A stretch of DNA of 64,000 nt from an uncultured Desulfobulbus sp. (GTDB lineage: Bacteria > Desulfobacterota > Desulfobulbia > Desulfobulbales > Desulfobulbaceae). The notes under the pieces are model-generated. The model worked only from the letters and a program-made list of their open reading frames with translations, made no database searches and was not told the origin of the DNA. A program made the position numbers and the translations under genes. Each line of letters starts with the position of its first letter. The first letter of the stretch is position 1. Below, in pieces: positions 51,315 through 62,110 of the stretch. The DNA lies in the NCBI RefSeq assembly GCF_963664075.1, contig NZ_OY760916.1, positions 1,862,001 through 1,926,000 on the forward strand, read 5' to 3'.

Positions 51315-52301
51315 TCAGGAGTTCTGATCCGTCGGTCCAGAGGCGAGGATCATCCCATCACCACTGAGAAAATCCTGAATATCAGGCATTTCTTTTTCGA
51401 ACTGTTTGCGTAATTTTTTAAGTAGATTGGCCTCAATTTGCCGGACTCGTTCGCGGGAAATACTAAATTCATCGGCGATTGTCTGCAGAGTGCGTGGTTC
51501 GTCACTCAACAGACGGGTACTGAGAATAACCTGTTCTTTTTCGTTGAGTTTGGTACTCAGGTCAGCAAGAATACCTGCAAGACGCTCACGCATCTCCTGG
51601 CTGGCGACGACCTCTTCTATGCCTGGGGCATCGGAAGGAAGAAAGCTTTTTTGTTCGTCTTCGGAGTCGCTGCGCACTGGGGCCTCAAGGGAGACGTCCC
51701 AGTTATCCATCCGCTGCCCCATCTCGATAACTTCTGACTCCTTGACGTTCAGCCGCTCAGCAAGCAACTTGACCTCGGGTTTAAACCCTTGGGATTCGAG
51801 AAGTTTCTTTTCTTTGTTCAGGCTGAAAAACAGTTTACGCTGGGCCTGTGTCGTCCCGATTTTAACCAGGCGCCAGTTATCCATAATGAATTTGAGGATA
51901 TAGGCTCGAATCCAGTAGGCTGCATAATAAGAAAATTTAACCCCGCGGTAAGGATCAAATTTTTTGGTAGCCTGTACCAGGCCGACATTCCCTTCCTGGA
52001 TGAGATCCATAAAATTCTGCATCCAGTACTTCTGGAAATCCATGGCGACCTTAACAACCAAACGCAGGTTTGAGGAAACCAAACGGTACGCCGCATCAGG
52101 ATCCCCGGTTTCTTGAAAACGTACCGCGAGTTCTTCAGTTTCCTCGCGGCTGAGTAACTCATATTGACTGATCTCTTGCAAGTAACGGTGGAGAGCAGGA
52201 TTGCTTAATGCAGGCAGGTTATCATCTGTCGATGTCAGCATCAAAGCGTGCTGAGGTGCCTCTTTTGCTTCCACACTGTCTTTTTCGCTCTGATCTCTCA
52301 T
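51315..52301 (-). CDS. rpoH: RNA polymerase sigma-32 type factor
   Basis: 328 residues from ATG 52301. Sigma-70 family regions 2-4 are present: SNLRLVVKVAMDF, NFMDLIQEGNVGLVQATKKF, SYYAAYWIRAYILKFIMDNW and region 4 (TIADEFSISRERVRQIEANLL). The RpoH box TTQAQRKLFFSLN, characteristic of heat-shock sigma factors, identifies it. It probably controls chaperones such as the Hsp20 pair. In-frame sequence back to 52352 is open but a less likely start. Confidence 0.9.
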   Translation of the reverse strand: MRDQSEKDSVEAKEAPQHALMLTSTDDNLPALSNPALHRYLQEISQYELLSREETEELAVRFQETGDPDAAYRLVSSNLRLVVKVAMDFQKYWMQNFMDLIQEGNVGLVQATKKFDPYRGVKFSYYAAYWIRAYILKFIMDNWRLVKIGTTQAQRKLFFSLNKEKKLLESQGFKPEVKLLAERLNVKESEVIEMGQRMDNWDVSLEAPVRSDSEDEQKSFLPSDAPGIEEVVASQEMRERLAGILADLSTKLNEKEQVILSTRLLSDEPRTLQTIADEFSISRERVRQIEANLLKKLRKQFEKEMPDIQDFLSGDGMILASGPTDQNS

Positions 52302-52508
52302 TAATCTCTGGTATATCGTTAGAAAACATAACCCTGCAAGGAGAGAGCTCACATGCAGGGATCACAGGGTAAGTCTACCCGAAAAATTCAAAAAATACAC
52401 TTTAATATAACTATAGCTGCTTGTAGAGTTTTATTTTTAGCTAATCTATGCTAAGGGTACCGAGCTCTCCAACCACGCATCTATTTTCTTTTTATACTTT
52501 TACAACGA

Positions 52509-54302
52509 ATGAATAATATACGAAATTTTAGCATTATAGCTCACATTGATCACGGCAAGTCTACTTTAGCCGATCGCATGATCCAACTGTGCAAAATAGT
52601 CACTGATCGAGAATTTAAGGATCAATTGCTTGATAGCATGGATATTGAACGCGAGCGTGGTATAACCATCAAATCGCAGACGATCTGTCTTCCATTTGTC
52701 TCCGATGATGGGCAAAGCTACATCCTTAATCTGGTAGATACCCCCGGTCACGTTGACTTCAGCTATGAGGTTTCCCGCGCTCTGGCTTCCTGCGAAGGAG
52801 CCCTGCTTCTCATAGACGCAGCTCAGGGAATTGAGGCCCAGACCTTAGCGAATCTTTACCTGGCCATGGAAAATGACCTGGAAATCATTCCGGTGATCAA
52901 TAAAATCGATCTCCCTGCTGCCGAACCAGAAAAGGTCGCTGGCCAGATAGAGGAAGATCTGGGACTTGACGGAGAGGCAATCCAGAAGTGTTCAGCAAAA
53001 ACTGGCGAGGGCGTTCTTGAACTGCTTAATGCCATTGTAAAATATCTCCCCCCCCCAAAAGGGGACCCCGAAAAGCCGCTTGAGGCACTTATCTTTGATG
53101 CCAATTACGATCCCTATCGGGGAACGGTTATCTCCGTTCGTATCGTCAACGGTACTGTCAAAACCGGTGATACCATTGTCTTCATGTCCAATGGTGCGGA
53201 ATACAAAATCGAGGAGCTGGGCGTATTCCGCCTGCGTCGAGAGGCACAAAAACAGCTTTCAGCCGGGGAGGTCGGGTATATCATCGCGGGAGTCAAGACC
53301 GTCTCTGACACTCGCCCCGGCGATACAATTACCCTCAAAGCAGCCCCCTGCCCTGCCCCTTTACCTGGCTTTAAAGAAGTACAACAGGTCGTGTTTTCTT
53401 CGCTGTATCCAATCTCCACCGATGATTACGAGGATCTTGCGGCCGCCCTGGAAAAACTCAAACTCAACGATGCTGCCCTCACCTATCAAAAGGATTCCTC
53501 TGCTGCCCTCGGCTTTGGCTTTCGTTGTGGATTTTTAGGACTTCTCCATCTTGAGGTTGTCCAGGAACGCCTGGAACGTGAATTTGATATTTCTCTCATC
53601 TTGACGGTCCCCACGGTAAAATATACGTTCTACCTTCAGGACAAGACGGAAGTAGTCGTCGATAATCCTACGTACTTTCCCGATCCGGGAACCATCAATC
53701 GCATAGAGGAACCTTTTATAAAGGCAACCATACATATCCCAGAACGCTATATGGGTGCGGTCATGACTTTATGCATGGAACGACGAGGTGAGAATACAAA
53801 ATACCACTACCCCATGCCCGGACGAATTGAATTTATCTGTGAATTGCCACTTGCCGAGGTTATTTACGATTTTTATGATCGACTTAAATCGGTTACCCAG
53901 GGATACGGTTCCTTTGATTACGAACTTTTGGATTACCGCCAAAGTGATCTGGTCAAACTGGATATTCTGGTCAACGGCGAGCAGGTGGATGCGCTTTCCC
54001 AGTTGGCCCACCGGTCCAAAGCCCGCGAACGCGGTCTGAAAGCCTGTGAACAGTTGAAAAAAGAGATTCCTCGGCAGATGTTCAAGATTGCCATCCAGGC
54101 TGCCATCGGTTCAAACATCGTAGCCCGTGAAAATATTTCAGCCCTCCGTAAAGACGTAACAGCAAAATGTTATGGTGGTGATATCTCGCGAAAACGCAAG
54201 TTGCTGGAAAAACAAAAGGAAGGCAAGAAACGGATGAAAACTGTGGGTAATGTGGACATTCCTCAGAGGGCCTTTCTCGCAGTTCTAAAATCTGATCAGT
54301 AA
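52509..54302 (+). CDS. lepA: Elongation factor 4 (LepA)
   Basis: 597 residues, family length. LepA is a ribosome-binding GTPase that back-translocates or remodels ribosomes under stress. G motifs: AHIDHGKSTLADRM, DTPGHVDFSYEV, NKIDLPAAEPE and SAKTGEGV; the LepA-specific C-terminal domain is from about residue 490 (KLDILVNGEQVDALS, IPRQMFKIAIQAAIGSNIVA). It is divergent from rpoH with about 200 bases between. Confidence 0.96.
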   Translation: MNNIRNFSIIAHIDHGKSTLADRMIQLCKIVTDREFKDQLLDSMDIERERGITIKSQTICLPFVSDDGQSYILNLVDTPGHVDFSYEVSRALASCEGALLLIDAAQGIEAQTLANLYLAMENDLEIIPVINKIDLPAAEPEKVAGQIEEDLGLDGEAIQKCSAKTGEGVLELLNAIVKYLPPPKGDPEKPLEALIFDANYDPYRGTVISVRIVNGTVKTGDTIVFMSNGAEYKIEELGVFRLRREAQKQLSAGEVGYIIAGVKTVSDTRPGDTITLKAAPCPAPLPGFKEVQQVVFSSLYPISTDDYEDLAAALEKLKLNDAALTYQKDSSAALGFGFRCGFLGLLHLEVVQERLEREFDISLILTVPTVKYTFYLQDKTEVVVDNPTYFPDPGTINRIEEPFIKATIHIPERYMGAVMTLCMERRGENTKYHYPMPGRIEFICELPLAEVIYDFYDRLKSVTQGYGSFDYELLDYRQSDLVKLDILVNGEQVDALSQLAHRSKARERGLKACEQLKKEIPRQMFKIAIQAAIGSNIVARENISALRKDVTAKCYGGDISRKRKLLEKQKEGKKRMKTVGNVDIPQRAFLAVLKSDQ

Positions 54303-54322
54303 ATCTCAGGAAGCCTCACAAG

Positions 54323-54359
54323 TTTGAGCCCGTTTTTTTCTCAAAAAAACGGGCTCAAA
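54323..54359. terminator. Bidirectional terminator between lepA and engB
   Basis: A 17-bp perfect stem (54323-54339 with 54343-54359), whose GC part TTTGAGCCCG is followed by seven T and the mirror run of A, serving lepA and the convergent engB. Confidence 0.85.
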
Positions 54360-54397
54360 TCATTTCTTAGCTGTCTTCACCACAAAGGCTATTCCGT

Positions 54398-54991
54398 TTA
54401 TTGGTTCGCTTGTCCGACGATATCCGCCACTCGGCAGCGCAGCTCCCCCACTCCAAGCCCGGTTTTACTCGAAAACACAATTCGGTCCTTTGCCCTGAGG
54501 GTCAGACCGGCATCCAGAGCGGCAGCATTTTTAAACTGATCGTTTTTGCTGAGTTTATCCGCTTTGGTGTAGATAGGGAGAAAAGGAACCTCCAGATAGC
54601 GGAGCCAATCGATCAGATCACGATCGAGTTGTTTGAGTTCGTGTCGAAGATCAATGATAACGACAACGCAGCGCAAGGTTTCTCGTGTCTCGACATAGCG
54701 AGAGATCAGTTCCTGCCAGCTCTGACGGGTCTTTTGCGAGACCTGGGCAAAGCCGTATCCAGGTAAATCCACCAGATACATAGCCTCGTCCACGAGGAAG
54801 TAGTTGAGGCTCTGTGTCTTTCCCGGTTTAGAGCTGGTTTTGACCAGGTTCGTCCGGCTTATCAGTTTATTGATCAGGCTGGACTTGCCCACGTTGGAGC
54901 GTCCGGCAAAGGCGATATCGGGATAGATGGGCTCAGGGAGCTGCCCGATGGCATGGGCAGAGAGTAAAAACTCTACTTTATTAAAATTCAT
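54398..54991 (-). CDS. engB: Ribosome biogenesis GTP-binding protein (EngB/YsxC/YihA)
   Basis: 197 residues. Essential small GTPase for 50S assembly. Motifs: FAGRSNVGKSSLINKL (P-loop), DLPGYGFAQV, IDLRHELKQLD and TKADKLSK. Thirty-seven bases separate it from hisG on the same strand, so they may be one transcript; this is common clustering rather than a shared pathway. Confidence 0.95.
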   Translation of the reverse strand: MNFNKVEFLLSAHAIGQLPEPIYPDIAFAGRSNVGKSSLINKLISRTNLVKTSSKPGKTQSLNYFLVDEAMYLVDLPGYGFAQVSQKTRQSWQELISRYVETRETLRCVVVIIDLRHELKQLDRDLIDWLRYLEVPFLPIYTKADKLSKNDQFKNAAALDAGLTLRAKDRIVFSSKTGLGVGELRCRVADIVGQANQ

Positions 54992-55028
54992 AGATAACGC
55001 TCTCCCCTGCCCCGTGGTTCTGGAACAA

Positions 55029-55901
55029 TCAGATAACCTTGTTCAGTGAATACTCGATGATGCCCTCGGCACCACCTTTTTTCAGTTTGGGCACAAGGTC
55101 ACGTACCTGATGCTCGGAAATAACGGTTTCAACAGAAAACCACTCTTGCTTGTACAACTGAGCGACCGTGGGCGCATGCAGGCTTGGCAGCATGTGAATG
55201 ATAGTCTCCAGGTTTTCCTTGGCCACGTTCATTTTGAGGCCAACGATGCGATCAGCGCGCAGCGCACCTTGGAGCAGCATAGCGATGTTTTCGATTTTTT
55301 CCCGTTTCCAGGGATCCTGCAGGGCCGCCTTATTGGCAATCAGCTGCGTGTTGGACTGCATCATCTCATGGATGACACGCAGGCCATGGGCGCGGATGGT
55401 GGTTTCGGTCTCCGTTACTTCGACAATGGCATCACAGAGCCCTGAGACAACTTTGGCTTCTGTGGCACCCCAGGAAAAGGTGATATCCACGTTGAGGCCG
55501 CGATCTTCGAAAAATTTCTGAGTTACGTTGACAAGCTCGGTGGCAATACGTTTGCCGTCAAGCTGTTCAACACGAGTGATTTCAGAATCTCCTGGAACTG
55601 CAATAACCCAACGGGTAGGTTTTTTGCTCACTTTGGAGTACACCAGGTCAGCAATAACCTCAATATCGGACTCGTTCTCTTGGGTCCAGTCTTTTCCGGT
55701 GATACCAGCATCCAACATACCGGACTCAACGTAACGTGACATCTCCTGTGGACGGCAGATGGAACAGGAAAGTTCCTGATCATCAACCTCGGGAAAATAG
55801 TTACGTGAGGCCAGTTTTATCTGCCATCCTGACTTGTCAAACAAAGCAATTGTTGCATCCTCAAGACTGCCTTTGGGAATTCCCAACTTCAATAAACTCA
55901 T
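55029..55901 (-). CDS. hisG: ATP phosphoribosyltransferase (long form)
   Basis: 290 residues, the long HisG form with a C-terminal ACT-like regulatory domain (from about 215) and no need of HisZ. It makes phosphoribosyl-ATP, the first histidine step. Motifs: KLGIPKGSLEDATIALFDKSG, DAGITGKDW, GATEAKVVSGLCDAIVEVTETETT. The start has AAGGAAAG. hisI is 29 bases upstream on the same strand. Confidence 0.94.
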   Translation of the reverse strand: MSLLKLGIPKGSLEDATIALFDKSGWQIKLASRNYFPEVDDQELSCSICRPQEMSRYVESGMLDAGITGKDWTQENESDIEVIADLVYSKVSKKPTRWVIAVPGDSEITRVEQLDGKRIATELVNVTQKFFEDRGLNVDITFSWGATEAKVVSGLCDAIVEVTETETTIRAHGLRVIHEMMQSNTQLIANKAALQDPWKREKIENIAMLLQGALRADRIVGLKMNVAKENLETIIHMLPSLHAPTVAQLYKQEWFSVETVISEHQVRDLVPKLKKGGAEGIIEYSLNKVI

Positions 55902-55930
55902 GTTTCTTTCCTTCTATTCAATCAACGATT

Positions 55931-56317
55931 TTATTTTGAGCCGTATACCGCGTCGGGATCAAAGACTTTGGAAGCCTCTGTTACCTCAAGCATGTCTCCG
56001 GACACCTTTCTATAAAAACAACTTCTATAGCCTGTATGGCAGGCTGCTCCACCAAGTTGTTCTACTTTGTAAACAACCGTATCCTCATCGCAGTCAACCA
56101 GGATTTCCTTGATAACTTGCACATGGCCCGAGGACTCACCTTTGAGCCATAATTTGTTGCGAGAACGGCTCCAATAATGAGCTTTTCCAGTTTCAAGGGT
56201 TTTCTCCCAAGCAAGTTGATTGATATAGGCAAGCATTAAAACTTCGCCAGATGCATGGTCCTGAACAATGGCAGGCAAAAGCCCTTTGCTATCTTTAGCA
56301 AACGCGAGTTCTATCAT
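55931..56317 (-). CDS. hisI: Phosphoribosyl-AMP cyclohydrolase
   Basis: 128 residues. Opens the purine ring of phosphoribosyl-AMP, the third histidine step. Family motifs: [67 protein letters not shown], with the metal-binding cysteines. It lacks the HisE pyrophosphohydrolase domain often fused in other bacteria. The hisI-hisG pair is separate from other his genes. Confidence 0.94.
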   Translation of the reverse strand: MIELAFAKDSKGLLPAIVQDHASGEVLMLAYINQLAWEKTLETGKAHYWSRSRNKLWLKGESSGHVQVIKEILVDCDEDTVVYKVEQLGGAACHTGYRSCFYRKVSGDMLEVTEASKVFDPDAVYGSK

Positions 56318-56610
56318 GATAAGTACTGTGGTGTTGTGTGAGTATAAAAAAAGTTAAACAGGGTACCTATGAAAACATTAAACGGTCTTTTTAAAAAAAT
56401 GGCATCAGCTCAATGGAAAGACATCTGATGATCGTTAAAAATCCCGGAAGCAGGCGTTGGAGGCAAAGAGACAGCTGGTACGTGATATCTCAGCAGAGTT
56501 GCCCTCCTCATCCTAGCGTCACCATAGTATTATTTTACAGGGACAAGAAGGTGTGCACATTTATGCTGTTACGCATACTTTGTCAAGTCTTGCTTGGATA
56601 ATTGGCCGCC
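56318..56610. other. Intergenic stretch between hisI and slpA
   Basis: Part of a 367-base divergent gap. A 62-codon frame at 56413 lacks any family feature. Nothing else was recognised apart from the promoter at 56611. Confidence 0.4.
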
Positions 56611-56639
56611 TTGTAAAAACCCGATTCATTGGGTATAGT
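56611..56639 (+). promoter_or_regulatory. Sigma-70-type promoter of slpA
   Basis: TTGTAA (56611-56616) and TATAGT (56634-56639) are spaced by exactly 17 bases, with GGG before the -10 box, 45 bases upstream of the start codon. Confidence 0.55.
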
Positions 56640-56684
56640 CGCGCAGAACTGATCTTAACCCTTCATTATACGGAATACCTATCA

Positions 56685-57125
56685 ATGCGAACTGTTCAAC
56701 TTTTTGATACTGTTTCAGTAAGTTATGTTGCCAAATCACCAAGCGGTGAGGTGGTTGAAAGTGTCCCCGAAGAAAAACCCATCACTCTGTCAATTGGCCA
56801 GGGAAGAATTCTTAAAGCTGTTGAGGCTTCCCTGATGGGAATGGAACCCGGTGAAGAGAAAACTGTCCATATTCAACCCGAGGATGCTTACGGCCCTTAT
56901 CATAAGGCCCTGGTCCATGAAATACCTCGTGCCACATTTGATGGGCGGATCGATCCTAAACCCGGAATGATTCTTTCTCTAGCCGTGGAGCGTGATGGTC
57001 AGCAACAGCAGGTCCCAGCAACTGTACTTGCAACAGGAAACAATACTGTCACAATCGACTACAACCACCCCCTTGCCGGTATGATCATCAGCTACACGGT
57101 CAAACTACACGCCATTGGCAATTAA
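56685..57125 (+). CDS. slpA: FKBP-type peptidyl-prolyl isomerase (SlpA/SlyD-like)
   Basis: 146 residues from ATG 56685. Folding catalyst with an inserted chaperone flap. Features: DTVSVSYVAKSPSGEVVES, ITLSIGQGRILKAVEASLMGM, EEKTVHIQPEDAYGPYH, the flap at about 75-115, then NHPLAGMIISYTVKLHAI. Unlike SlyD there is no histidine-rich metal tail, so it fits the SlpA subgroup. The frame extends upstream to 56553 but would include the promoter, so this start is preferred. Confidence 0.88.
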   Translation: MRTVQLFDTVSVSYVAKSPSGEVVESVPEEKPITLSIGQGRILKAVEASLMGMEPGEEKTVHIQPEDAYGPYHKALVHEIPRATFDGRIDPKPGMILSLAVERDGQQQQVPATVLATGNNTVTIDYNHPLAGMIISYTVKLHAIGN

Positions 57126-57152
57126 CACGTCGTTTTCGTATCCCATTCATTG

Positions 57153-57202
57153 CTGAGGGTTGAATGCGTCCGCATTCGCTCTCAGTAATAAGACTGCTTT
57201 TT
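57153..57202 (+). terminator. Terminator after slpA
   Basis: CTGAG...GAATGC and GCATTC...CTCAG form an interrupted stem (57153-57185), followed by a T-rich run at 57198-57202. The remainder of the gap to 57444 holds no gene. Confidence 0.7.
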
Positions 57203-57444
57203 CTGCCTCTTTCCCTTCTTGTAGTTCCTCATTTTCAATCACTTGCCTTGCCCAGAGCTTGAATGGCAGATATTCAATAGTTCCAAAGAATAACCTCTGT
57301 TTGAAAAAAATCTGTACAATCATCTTTCCACACGTACAATACTTCTAAGGTCGAGGAATTATGTGGTGCGCATTGGGACATTTAGCCCTACACCGCGATC
57401 TCGAAGGTTGAAGACGACACCATCTCATTGAGGGAGAACCGTTT

Positions 57445-60321
57445 ATGTCTATCGAAGATGATGAAATATTGCAGGGTTTTGTAGAAGAATCGCTCGAACA
57501 TCTGGCAGATATCGAAAACGATCTCCTCGCAATTGAAGAGAGAGGCGCCGATATCGATGTAGAACTTGTCAATAAGGTCTTCAGGGCCGCCCATTCAATT
57601 AAGGGCGGTGCCGGTTTTATGGGGCTCAACGCCATCCAGGATTTAGCCCATGCCGCTGAAAATGTCCTGGGCCTTATTCGCAGTGAAAAACTCATTCCCA
57701 ATCCTGATATCGTCAATGTCCTGCTCTTGGCTGCTGATGAACTTCAACGAATGATTGAAGATGTCAGTAACAGTAACTCGGTTGATATCACAAGTCATGT
57801 CACTGCTCTCAATGCAATTTATGAAACGGGTGAATCCTCTGTTTCAGCTGCCAAGCCAGCTGCTGAGCCTCCTGCTGCACCAGTTGCGGTACAGGATGTG
57901 GCAACGGAGGAGGTTGTTGCAGAAGAGACTGTTACCGAAGATCATCCGGTTCTAGAGGAAATAGAAGCTGAGCTACCGGTCGAAGAACCAGAGCCTGTGG
58001 TCATTGAACCTGAGGTAGACATTCCTGAGGTTAGCCTGCCCGAGATCAGCTCTCGACCCAAATCAAGTTCTTCAAGCCCGGCAAAAACTGATACCAATAT
58101 ACGGGTTGCCGTCAGTCTTTTAGACCAGCTGATGAACTTGGCAGGAGAGCTCGTTCTCTCACGCAATCAGTTGCTGCAAACCATAACATCTGGTGATGTA
58201 CGTAATGCTGAGGCTGTTGGTCAACGTATCGACCTGGTGACTTCCGAGCTTCAGGAAGCCATTATGCTCACCAGGATGCAGCCCATAGGTAACGTCTTTA
58301 ACAAATTTCCACGCGTGGTCCGTGATCTGTCCAAAAAACTGAGTAAGCAGATTGATTTAACCATCGTAGGGAAGGATGTAGAGCTTGATAAAACTATTAT
58401 CGAAGCTATCAACGATCCACTCACCCACCTGGTACGAAACTCTGTTGATCACGGTGTTGAGGCTCCGAGTGTACGCACCCAGAAAGGCAAAGATGCCCGT
58501 GGCCTTATTGTCTTAAAAGCCTACCATGCAGCTGGCCAGGTCGTCATTGAAATCAGTGATGACGGCAAAGGGCTGGATGGTGACGCACTTGCTGAAACTG
58601 CCATTAAAAAAGGGCTGATTACCGCCGACCAGGCTAAGGTCATGTCGGAGAAGGAACGGATTAATCTGATTCTGCTTCCAGGCTTTTCTACAGCCAAGGA
58701 GATCACCGATGTCTCTGGTCGGGGCGTGGGGATGGACGTGGTTAAAACTAACCTTGACCAACTTGGTGGATCTATCGAGATCGAATCCGAGGTGGGTAAA
58801 GGTTCTACTATCTCAATTAAGCTTCCTCTGACCCTGGCTATTATCCCCTGTCAGATCGTTATGACCGGTGGAGAGCGATATGCAATACCGCAGGTAAATT
58901 TAGAAGAATTATTGCGTATTCCAGCCTCTAAAGTCAAAGAACGTGTTGAACGCGTGGGAGATGCTGAAGTTGTCCGCCTGCGTGGCAATCTCCTCCCTCT
59001 TATTCGCATGGCTGAGGTCTTTGATATCACCCCGACCTATTATGATCCAGTCCAAGAAGAAACGAGGAAAGATCGTCGACGCAACATTGCTGATCGACGC
59101 TCAAGATCATCTGCTCTTTTTGGCGAGGAGGGAGAACCACAACAAGAACGTGACACCAGCAACGAGCAGAAACGCACATCCGGTGAGCGACGTCAAAGTG
59201 CATCGAGTGCTTTAAACATCGTCGTTGTTTCAACCGGTGCCATGAAATACGGGCTTATAGTTGACCGCCTCCACGACTCAGAGGAAATTGTTATCAAGCC
59301 TCTTGGACGTCATCTTCAGCAGTGCCAGGGGTATGCAGGTGCAACCATCATGGGCGATGGCAGGATTGCGCTTATCCTCGATGTCTCGAATATTGCTCGC
59401 ATGGCTGGCCTGACCTCTCTTGAAGGATCAGAACGAGCATCTGAGCTAGCGGAAGCGGCCAAAGATGCAATCACCAAGACACGAGATAAACAGGCTCTGC
59501 TCACCTTTTCAAGTTCTGTAATTGAGCAGTTTGGCGTACCGCTTAACCAGGTTGAGCGTGTGGAAAAAATCAAACGTGATGATATCGAGGATATCGGGGG
59601 GCGTCGCGTCATGCAGTATCGTGGTGGCAGTCTGCCGCTGATAAGTATCGATGAAGTCGCCTCTGTGATGCCGCTTGATGATCGTGAAGATCTGCTGGTT
59701 ATTGTTTTCCATATTGCAGGCAAAGACGTGGGGCTCCTGGCTATTGGGCCGATTGATGCAATCGAAATCAGTGCGGATATTGATGATGTTACCCTTAAAC
59801 AGCCTGGTATTATGGGCTCCACCATCATTGGTTCTAAAACCACTATGTTGGTCAATATATTTGAAATTATACAAATTTCAAATCCTCAGTGGTTTGAGGA
59901 TCATGATGCCTATGCAGAAATTCCCGTCGATGACATGAATGTTCCGACCATTCTTATTGTCGAAGATTCTAACTTTTTCCGTAACCAGGTAAAAGGCTAT
60001 ATGGAAGAGGCTGGATTCAACGTGCTAGAAGGTGAGGATGGGGTAATTGCATGGAATATTTTAGAAGACCATGCGGATGAGATCACCATGGTGGTGACTG
60101 ATATTGAAATGCCCAACATGGACGGATTTGCCCTTACCGAAAAAATAAAAACCGACGATCGATATAAACACCTTCCTGTCATCGCGCTGACGACCTTGGC
60201 TGCCGATGAGGACATTGCACGCGGGAAATCAGTTGGTGTCAATGAATACCACATTAAACTCGATAAAGAACGACTTATGGAAAGTGTCCATCGTTACGCT
60301 AAAGCCGCTCTCGAAGCCTAA
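57445..60321 (+). CDS. cheA: Hybrid chemotaxis histidine kinase CheA with receiver
   Basis: 958 residues behind GGGAG. Order: Hpt domain 1-110 (His50 in [10 protein letters not shown]), acidic Pro/Glu linker about 115-215 without a recognisable CheY-binding domain, dimerisation domain about 220-280, ATPase about 280-460 ([28 protein letters not shown]), CheW-like domain (about 465-650) interrupted by an arginine-rich insert near 545-590, a second CheW-like region (about 680-820), and a receiver 832-958 with Asp886 ([11 protein letters not shown]). Such hybrids often serve type IV pili or alternative chemosensory systems. It leads an operon with a receptor, cheW, cheB and cheR. Confidence 0.92.
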   Translation: MSIEDDEILQGFVEESLEHLADIENDLLAIEERGADIDVELVNKVFRAAHSIKGGAGFMGLNAIQDLAHAAENVLGLIRSEKLIPNPDIVNVLLLAADELQRMIEDVSNSNSVDITSHVTALNAIYETGESSVSAAKPAAEPPAAPVAVQDVATEEVVAEETVTEDHPVLEEIEAELPVEEPEPVVIEPEVDIPEVSLPEISSRPKSSSSSPAKTDTNIRVAVSLLDQLMNLAGELVLSRNQLLQTITSGDVRNAEAVGQRIDLVTSELQEAIMLTRMQPIGNVFNKFPRVVRDLSKKLSKQIDLTIVGKDVELDKTIIEAINDPLTHLVRNSVDHGVEAPSVRTQKGKDARGLIVLKAYHAAGQVVIEISDDGKGLDGDALAETAIKKGLITADQAKVMSEKERINLILLPGFSTAKEITDVSGRGVGMDVVKTNLDQLGGSIEIESEVGKGSTISIKLPLTLAIIPCQIVMTGGERYAIPQVNLEELLRIPASKVKERVERVGDAEVVRLRGNLLPLIRMAEVFDITPTYYDPVQEETRKDRRRNIADRRSRSSALFGEEGEPQQERDTSNEQKRTSGERRQSASSALNIVVVSTGAMKYGLIVDRLHDSEEIVIKPLGRHLQQCQGYAGATIMGDGRIALILDVSNIARMAGLTSLEGSERASELAEAAKDAITKTRDKQALLTFSSSVIEQFGVPLNQVERVEKIKRDDIEDIGGRRVMQYRGGSLPLISIDEVASVMPLDDREDLLVIVFHIAGKDVGLLAIGPIDAIEISADIDDVTLKQPGIMGSTIIGSKTTMLVNIFEIIQISNPQWFEDHDAYAEIPVDDMNVPTILIVEDSNFFRNQVKGYMEEAGFNVLEGEDGVIAWNILEDHADEITMVVTDIEMPNMDGFALTEKIKTDDRYKHLPVIALTTLAADEDIARGKSVGVNEYHIKLDKERLMESVHRYAKAALEA

Positions 60322-60344
60322 TTCCTCATTGGTGGAATAAACAT

Positions 60345-62063
60345 ATGCGTCATTTACGTCTGAGCATAAAATGGAAAATACTGATCCTGGTCTTACTTGG
60401 CCCTGTACTTATCGGATCGATATTGACTTGGCAGCGAATTACAAATATGCGCGAGCAGGCTATTGAATCAATCATTACCCGTAGTGAAGGGATAGTGCTG
60501 ATGGCTGAAGCTGCCAGGGAACAGATGGCTGAAAAACTAAGCCAAGGAATTATAAAACCGTTTGAGCAGTTGACAGCTGCAAACATCATGGGAGCCGTAC
60601 CAGTTATTACGGCTATTGATGCTGCTCATTCCAAGGCCCAAGAAGCAGGATTCGAATTCAGGGTACCAAAGATTGATCCTCGTAATCCTAAAAATACGCC
60701 AACAGCACTCGAGCGGGAAGTGCTTGCAGCACTGAAAAAGGATAAACTATCCCATAAAGTTCTGATTGAGAAAGATCAGATTCGATATTTTCGTCCTATT
60801 TATCTTTCTAAAGATTGCCTGTATTGCCATGGTGATCCCCAGGGTACTCGGGATGTTACAGGGGGGACCAAAGAAGGCTGGAGAGAGGGAGAAATGCATG
60901 GTGCTTTTGAAATTATCAGCTCTCTTGAAAAAGCAAATAAAGCAGTTGGCAGTGCTATTTGGAGTGTCCTCATCACGGTGGGGTGTATTGTCGGTGCTGT
61001 GGCGTTTGTCTGCTTTTACCTAGTCCAGTCTGGAATCGTACGCCCGGTTCGACTGGTCAATGAGTTTATCGGCAAAATTGCTGCTGGAGATTTACAGAGC
61101 TCCTTGAAGGTTAACTCTGGTGATGAGATCGGGAGCATGGTTGACAAGCTCTCGAATATGACCGGAAAGCTTAATCAGATTATCCGTGAAATTTCCGCAG
61201 CCAGCGATGAAATTACAGGCTCTTCAAGACAACTGGGTGCCTCTGCGGAAAATTTCTCCCTTAAAGCAGAAGACACGTTTAATCGGACCATTAACGTGGC
61301 TGCAGCGGCTGAAGAGATGAGTGCCAACATGGCCTCGGTGTCAGCTGCTACGGAAGAAGCGTCCACCAACATTACCCTCGTGAGTACTGCAACCGATGAG
61401 ATGACCTCAACGATCCATGAGATTGTATCCTCGACCGAAAAAGCGCAGGAGATAACTAAAGCAGCCGTGCGTGAAGCAGGGGCAGCCTCGGAACGCGTTG
61501 ATGAACTTGGGCGAGCAGCTGTTGAAATCGGCAAGGTCACTGAAGCTATCACAGAAATTTCTGAACAGACCAACCTGTTGGCGCTTAATGCTACCATCGA
61601 GGCTGCCCGGGCCGGAGAGGCTGGCAAAGGATTTGCGGTAGTGGCCAATGAAATCAAAGAACTGGCTCGGCAAACAGCTGGTGCAACTGGGGAGATTAAA
61701 GATCGGATTGGTTCGATTCAGAATACAACTGAAGCCACTGTTCGTCAGATTCAGCAGATCACTCAGGTGATCTCAGAGGTCAATACCATCGTTACTTCCA
61801 TAGTGACAGCGGTTGAAGAGCAGTCAGCCACCACCGGCGAGATTGCAACCAATATCAACCAGGCGTCCATGGGAATCCAAGAGGTCACTGAAAATGTGGC
61901 CCAGGCTTCAACCGTGTCCGGTGATGTGGCTCAAGATATTGTTGAGGTCAGTCAGTCGGCTGAGGCAATCACTGAGGGCAGCGATGAAGTAAAACAGAGT
62001 GCTGGAAACCTCTCTGAGGTAGCGCAAAAACTCAAGGAAATCGTTGGTCATTTTAAGGTTTGA
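60345..62063 (+). CDS. Methyl-accepting chemoreceptor with heme-c sensor domain
   Basis: 572 residues. One span (about 10-30), a periplasmic domain of about 170 residues, a second span (about 205-230), HAMP (about 232-285) and the methyl-accepting signalling domain with the hairpin tip [33 protein letters not shown]. The periplasmic domain is of the DUF3365/Tll0287 kind, with one CxxCH (Cys158, Cys161, His162 in [10 protein letters not shown]), so it probably binds haem c and senses redox state, gas or quinone-linked signals. It starts 23 bases after cheA. ATG chosen from context; a weak ribosome site is present. Confidence 0.9.
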   Translation: MRHLRLSIKWKILILVLLGPVLIGSILTWQRITNMREQAIESIITRSEGIVLMAEAAREQMAEKLSQGIIKPFEQLTAANIMGAVPVITAIDAAHSKAQEAGFEFRVPKIDPRNPKNTPTALEREVLAALKKDKLSHKVLIEKDQIRYFRPIYLSKDCLYCHGDPQGTRDVTGGTKEGWREGEMHGAFEIISSLEKANKAVGSAIWSVLITVGCIVGAVAFVCFYLVQSGIVRPVRLVNEFIGKIAAGDLQSSLKVNSGDEIGSMVDKLSNMTGKLNQIIREISAASDEITGSSRQLGASAENFSLKAEDTFNRTINVAAAAEEMSANMASVSAATEEASTNITLVSTATDEMTSTIHEIVSSTEKAQEITKAAVREAGAASERVDELGRAAVEIGKVTEAITEISEQTNLLALNATIEAARAGEAGKGFAVVANEIKELARQTAGATGEIKDRIGSIQNTTEATVRQIQQITQVISEVNTIVTSIVTAVEEQSATTGEIATNINQASMGIQEVTENVAQASTVSGDVAQDIVEVSQSAEAITEGSDEVKQSAGNLSEVAQKLKEIVGHFKV

Positions 62064-62110
62064 TGGTTGTAAAATTATAATCTACGTTTGAACGAATACT
62101 GGAGACTGAA

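Noticed and set aside
56413..56601. 62-codon frame between hisI and slpA
   Set aside because: No ribosome site or homology; it runs up to the slpA promoter region.
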